23,549 nucleotides of DNA from Bacteroidales bacterium (GTDB taxonomy: Bacteria; Bacteroidota; Bacteroidia; Bacteroidales; Paludibacteraceae), in assembly GCA_900767595.1 (NCBI GenBank), contig CAAFZS010000009.1, positions 1 through 23,549 on the forward strand. Direction: 5' to 3'. Each line of letters opens with the position of its first letter. Positions within the stretch are counted from its first letter, which is position 1. The position numbers were made by a program, and so were the translations under genes. The notes beneath the pieces are model-generated. The model had not been told where the DNA came from and searched no databases. It saw nothing but the letters and a program-made list of their open reading frames with translations. Shown in pieces: positions 21,044 through 23,549 of this stretch.

Positions 21044-21469
21044 ATGCCGCTAATCGCTCTTATATTAGTCTTTTCCCCCCTCTTTGTGTTTATCTATTTT
21101 GGTTTTAGAGATACACATAGAGGGGTGGATTTGCAGACCGACGAGGACTTCGGCTATGCACAGTATGTGGAAACGCACCATCGTTGGGTAGCGTTTTGGG
21201 TTTTAGTGCCGGGGTGGATATTAGCGTTGTTGGTGACGATTGATCACCTTAATTATTTCTATGCTTGGGGCAATTATAGCCCCATCTTCCACGTGGAGTA
21301 CGACTTGCCGGAGAGCGGTTCCGTCACCTTGGTCCTTTCTTGGGTCTATTTAGCCTTGTGTTCGGCGTGGATGATTTATAATTTCGTCCATATCTCCCGC
21401 GTGAAGCGCATCCTCCATTCGCAGTGGAAGAAATTGCATGACAGTCCGTCACCCACTGACGTTAAATAG
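21044..21469 (+). CDS. Unrecognised small membrane protein with three predicted helices
   Basis: 141 aa from the ATG at 21044; a TTG two codons earlier directly after the kinase stop is possible but less likely. I do not recognise a family. Three hydrophobic stretches are visible: residues about 2-19 (PLIALILVFSPLFVFIYF), 49-68 (VAFWVLVPGWILALLVTI) and 97-117 (VTLVLSWVYLALCSAWMIYNF). Between the first two is an acidic, aromatic loop (TDEDFGYAQYVETHHRW) with two adjacent histidines, and the C-terminus is basic then Ser/Pro-rich. It follows the ROK kinase by 6 nt and probably shares its transcript. It is the last gene before the structured RNA region. Confidence 0.7.
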   Translation: MPLIALILVFSPLFVFIYFGFRDTHRGVDLQTDEDFGYAQYVETHHRWVAFWVLVPGWILALLVTIDHLNYFYAWGNYSPIFHVEYDLPESGSVTLVLSWVYLALCSAWMIYNFVHISRVKRILHSQWKKLHDSPSPTDVK

Positions 21470-21480
21470 GGGAAAATATC

Positions 21481-21810
21481 GGAATCCACGCAGGGTGAGT
21501 GGGAGGGAGGCGTCCCTCTCGTGATACTCGCCAAAGCGAGATTTCGGGACATATTAGCGAAAAGTGCTTAGGCACTAATCGCAAAGGCGTTTACTAACGC
21601 TTGTTATCGATGTTTTGGAACCTGAGAAATTTCAAAATATTTGTAATATTCGAGAACAAGTAAGTGGTAGATGTCCATGGGTGTATTTATGCCTATGTTT
21701 TTCTGCATAGGTCACCATACACGGCGTGGATTTCTATATGCTTATTCGATATTACGGGTATTCTCAGGACCTCAAAACACGGATAAGCAAGACAGAAATC
21801 CGCGTTTTTT
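21481..21810 (+). ncRNA. Large structured RNA / candidate riboswitch-like leader upstream of an LTA-synthase-like gene
   Basis: The only gap over 300 bp (21470-21822). No protein frame of note. Hand folding gives a nested, consistent structure. P1 closes it (21481-21491 with 21724-21734, 11 bp, one G-U). Inside are P2 (21494-21500/21526-21532) capped by an 8-bp hairpin with GGCG loop (21501-21508/21513-21520), and P3 (21547-21552/21671-21676). P3 encloses P4 (21557-21560/21579-21582 plus 21563-21567/21572-21576), P5 (21587-21591/21596-21600) and P6 (21601-21605/21655-21659 plus 21607-21610/21650-21653). P6 holds a hairpin (21613-21620/21630-21637) with a 9-nt loop. P7 is 21681-21686/21717-21722 plus 21692-21697/21706-21711. 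A 3' hairpin with U-run ends it. It does not match tmRNA, RNase P, SRP, TPP, FMN, SAM, lysine or cobalamin signatures as I know them. It could be a cis leader or a free ncRNA. No promoter is visible upstream, so it may be read from the kinase transcript. Confidence 0.75.
21725..21810 (+). terminator. Terminator-like hairpin competing with the closing helix of the RNA
   Basis: Lower stem 21725-21735 with 21794-21804 (11 bp, one G-U) followed by TTTTTT (21805-21810). Upper stem 21739-21748 with 21780-21789 (10 bp, one G-U). The 5' half of the lower stem is the same strand used by P1, so both cannot form. The small apical hairpin 21756-21759/21769-21772 presents a 9-nt loop. Confidence 0.7.
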
Positions 21811-21822
21811 ATTTTTGTGTAT

Positions 21823-23549
21823 ATGAATAATTATTTAAAATCTTTTCGTACTTGGTTAAGTAAAGGGAATCGTGCCAATTGGTGCTTGTTTGTGTTATTT
21901 GCAATGGTGCTTTTTATTCAGAATTGTATGTGTCATTATTTTTGTCATCATTCAATTCTTGTATCATCTTTATGGAAAGCACCTCTATATTTTTGGTCGT
22001 TTTATCTTCCGAAGATTAGCATTGCTCTACTTTTGGCTAGTTGCGTCTTTTTTATAAAGCGCAAGTGGTGGATAATAGTCATTTCCGTGCTTCTTGATGT
22101 GTGGTTTTTGACTAGTGTGATTTATGCGCGTATTTATGAACAAGTTGTGGATGTTTACGTTATCTTAATGGCAGGAAACTTACGTGGATTTATGTCTAGT
22201 ATCTTGGCTATTATTGAGTGGAAAGATAGTTTGTTTTTGCTATTAACGGCTATACTCGCAGGTGTGATAGTGATTATAAATGCTAATCAACGAAACGTAA
22301 AAGTAGGTATCTGTACTTTAGCCGTCTCTATTGTTGTATGGATGGCATCTGTAAATCTCAACTGGATTCGATACGAAATTTTCGCTAAACATGATAATTT
22401 CTCATATATTGCTCCTATTCATTGTTTTTTACACCCATTGGACAGGTCAACTCGATTGATGATAGCAGGAACCGCACCTCATTACGATTATTCCTACTTA
22501 CATTTGCTTGTTTTTGATGTGTATGATTTAGTCACAATCTCCTTCCAAAAGGCTGAAACTCCAGACTTTAGCGAGCAAGATTTGGCAACAATTCATTCGC
22601 TAATAGGTAGTGAAAAAACGAAAATGGGTAATGATTATCTTATTCTAGTTGTTTTTGAAAGTCTTGAAGATTGGGTAGTGCGTCCCGAATTTACACCAAA
22701 CATATATAGGCTGATTAATAGCAATCATTCCTTGCGAGCGCATAAAATATCCAAAGAAACTATGTGTGGAGGTTCTGCTGATGGTCAGATGATTATGAAT
22801 ACGGGTATGCTACCTATTTCAAATGATGCAGTATGTTTTAGATATCCGTTTAATGTTTTCCCGCATTATCCTAAGAATCGTTCAGTAACATTGCTTCCTC
22901 ACCCTATTGATGTTTGGAATCAAACCTGTATGAGCCCTGCTTATGGTTACGATACGACTATTGTGAGTACTGAGGAATTACACTTTCAAAATGCTGCTTC
23001 CTATATTGAGAAAGGGTATGATATGATGCAAATTATCACACTAACTTCACACGAACCTTTTGGTGGAACTTCTGATTTATCGTTTTCTACTGAGATGCCC
23101 GAACTAATGGCTGCTTATATTAAGAGCGTTAACTGTACAGATAGATATATCGGAGAAATGATAGATAGCCTTGAGAGTAAGGGATTATTAGATAGTGTAA
23201 CTATTGCCATTTCGGGTGACCATACTATATTCCACAAAGAGAGACGAGATCGTTTTGCTCAATATTGTCAGAAAAATGGTTTGGATTATGGCGTCGAAAA
23301 CTCATATTGTCCATTAGTAGTATATTCTCCTAGATTAGTCAAGAATGTCGAAATATTTGATGTGGCATACCAAATGGATATCTTCCCAACAGTAATTGAT
23401 ATTTTAGGGTATAAGGATTACTATTGGAAGGGATTTGGCGTGAATCTATTAGATTCGGCTGCAAGACATAATCGCCCCATCACTGAACAAGAAGCTTATC
23501 GATTATCGGATTTAATGATTAGAAGCAACTATTTCGAGCAATATAAGCC
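21823..23549 (+). CDS. LTA-synthase/sulfatase-like membrane phosphotransferase (3' end outside window)
   Basis: Open from the ATG at 21823 to the window end (575 codons, no stop). Alkaline-phosphatase superfamily protein of the LtaS/EptA/sulfatase type: about five or six N-terminal membrane helices (within residues 18-180) and an outward-facing catalytic domain from about 265. Visible family features: LVVFESLEDW (Glu279, metal ligand), MCGGSADGQM (Ser318 at the nucleophile position, usually Thr in LtaS), TSHEPF (408-413), Y-x-KSVNCTDRYIGEMIDSLESKG and SGDHTIF (Asp466, His467). Such enzymes move phosphoglycerol or phosphoethanolamine onto surface glycans or lipids. The acceptor here is unknown. 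The gene is visibly richer in A+T and in ATA/AGA/TTA codons than its neighbours and has no repeat insertions, suggesting recent acquisition. The start lies 12 nt after the U-run of the structured RNA. Confidence 0.88.
   Translation, partial: MNNYLKSFRTWLSKGNRANWCLFVLFAMVLFIQNCMCHYFCHHSILVSSLWKAPLYFWSFYLPKISIALLLASCVFFIKRKWWIIVISVLLDVWFLTSVIYARIYEQVVDVYVILMAGNLRGFMSSILAIIEWKDSLFLLLTAILAGVIVIINANQRNVKVGICTLAVSIVVWMASVNLNWIRYEIFAKHDNFSYIAPIHCFLHPLDRSTRLMIAGTAPHYDYSYLHLLVFDVYDLVTISFQKAETPDFSEQDLATIHSLIGSEKTKMGNDYLILVVFESLEDWVVRPEFTPNIYRLINSNHSLRAHKISKETMCGGSADGQMIMNTGMLPISNDAVCFRYPFNVFPHYPKNRSVTLLPHPIDVWNQTCMSPAYGYDTTIVSTEELHFQNAASYIEKGYDMMQIITLTSHEPFGGTSDLSFSTEMPELMAAYIKSVNCTDRYIGEMIDSLESKGLLDSVTIAISGDHTIFHKERRDRFAQYCQKNGLDYGVENSYCPLVVYSPRLVKNVEIFDVAYQMDIFPTVIDILGYKDYYWKGFGVNLLDSAARHNRPITEQEAYRLSDLMIRSNYFEQYK

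Noticed and set aside
21489..21500. FMN riboswitch, suggested by GCAGGGTGA
   Set aside because: Only this 9-mer matches. The other conserved FMN aptamer blocks are absent and the segment pairs well as P2.
21615..21630. TPP riboswitch, suggested by GAACCTGAGA
   Set aside because: The bases after CTGA and the partner helices of the TPP aptamer are missing, and the segment is better explained as a hairpin loop of the local fold.
21480..21810. Known housekeeping RNA: tmRNA, RNase P RNA, SRP RNA or 6S RNA
   Set aside because: There is no tRNA-like end or tag reading frame, no GAGGAAAGUC core although ACAGAA occurs at 21792-21797, and no SRP GGAA-tetraloop helix. The many-branched fold does not resemble the long single bubble of 6S. 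Formal covariance search was not possible.
21810..21817. Promoter -7 box TATTTTTG directly before the LTA-synthase-like gene
   Set aside because: It matches TAnnTTTG, but there is no TTTG 19-21 nt upstream and the start codon is only 5 nt away, so transcription would begin at or after the ATG. The T-run of the terminator explains the sequence.
21481..21823. Retron ncRNA, suggested by inverted-repeat ends and a structured body
   Set aside because: The following gene is a membrane phosphotransferase, not a reverse transcriptase, and the fold lacks the msr/msd layout.

Overview
The window looks like a chromosomal segment of a Bacteroidales (Bacteroidota) bacterium. Three things point there: promoters of the TTTG-N20-TAnnTTTG type, a lipoprotein form of TamA (TamL), and typical Bacteroidales housekeeping families and gene order. 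No phage, insertion sequence, CRISPR array, tRNA or rRNA was recognised.

Layout. Minus strand at the left edge: the N-terminal 268 codons of threonyl-tRNA synthetase (thrS, 1-804), preceded by a SPOUT rRNA methyltransferase gene (866-1789). A shared divergent promoter (1806-1853) then fires rightward into tamL, rnhB, sppA, lpxK and an MsbA-like ABC exporter. These are cell-envelope genes, packed closely and partly overlapping. Next comes a second plus-strand group: a BadF/GlcNAc-kinase-like ATPase, a family-2 glycosyltransferase, a SpoIID-domain protein and two small membrane proteins. It ends in a bidirectional terminator (13357-13387). The minus-strand operon facing it runs, in transcription order, steroid-5-alpha-reductase-like enzyme, OYE-type flavin oxidoreductase, valS. 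Its promoter (18179-18210) is again shared back to back with a rightward one serving glyA, a hypoxanthine phosphoribosyltransferase gene, a ROK sugar kinase and a small 3-TM protein.

The right end holds the most unusual material. Positions 21470-21822 have no gene but fold on paper into an elaborate nested RNA. It has a long closing helix, seven or more internal helices, two 9-nt hairpin loops that can pair with each other over 8 bp, and a terminator stem that competes with the closing helix for the same strand. Twelve bases after its U-run starts an AT-rich gene for a membrane LTA-synthase/sulfatase-like phosphotransferase, which runs off the window (21823-23549). This is the architecture of a transcription-attenuating riboswitch or a large structured ncRNA, and I cannot assign it to a class.

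The second striking feature is a genome-style infestation by short repeats. These are 34-38 bp GC-rich palindromes, GTAGGGGAG/GTAGAG tandems, TTCAGCGAAGCGGTC-type units and several AT-rich microsatellites. They lie in gaps, but also inside at least six conserved genes (rRNA methyltransferase, rnhB, ABC exporter, glycosyltransferase, SpoIID protein, valS), where they are translated. In three genes they supply the stop codon. The resemblance is to Rickettsia palindromic elements, but the sequences are different.
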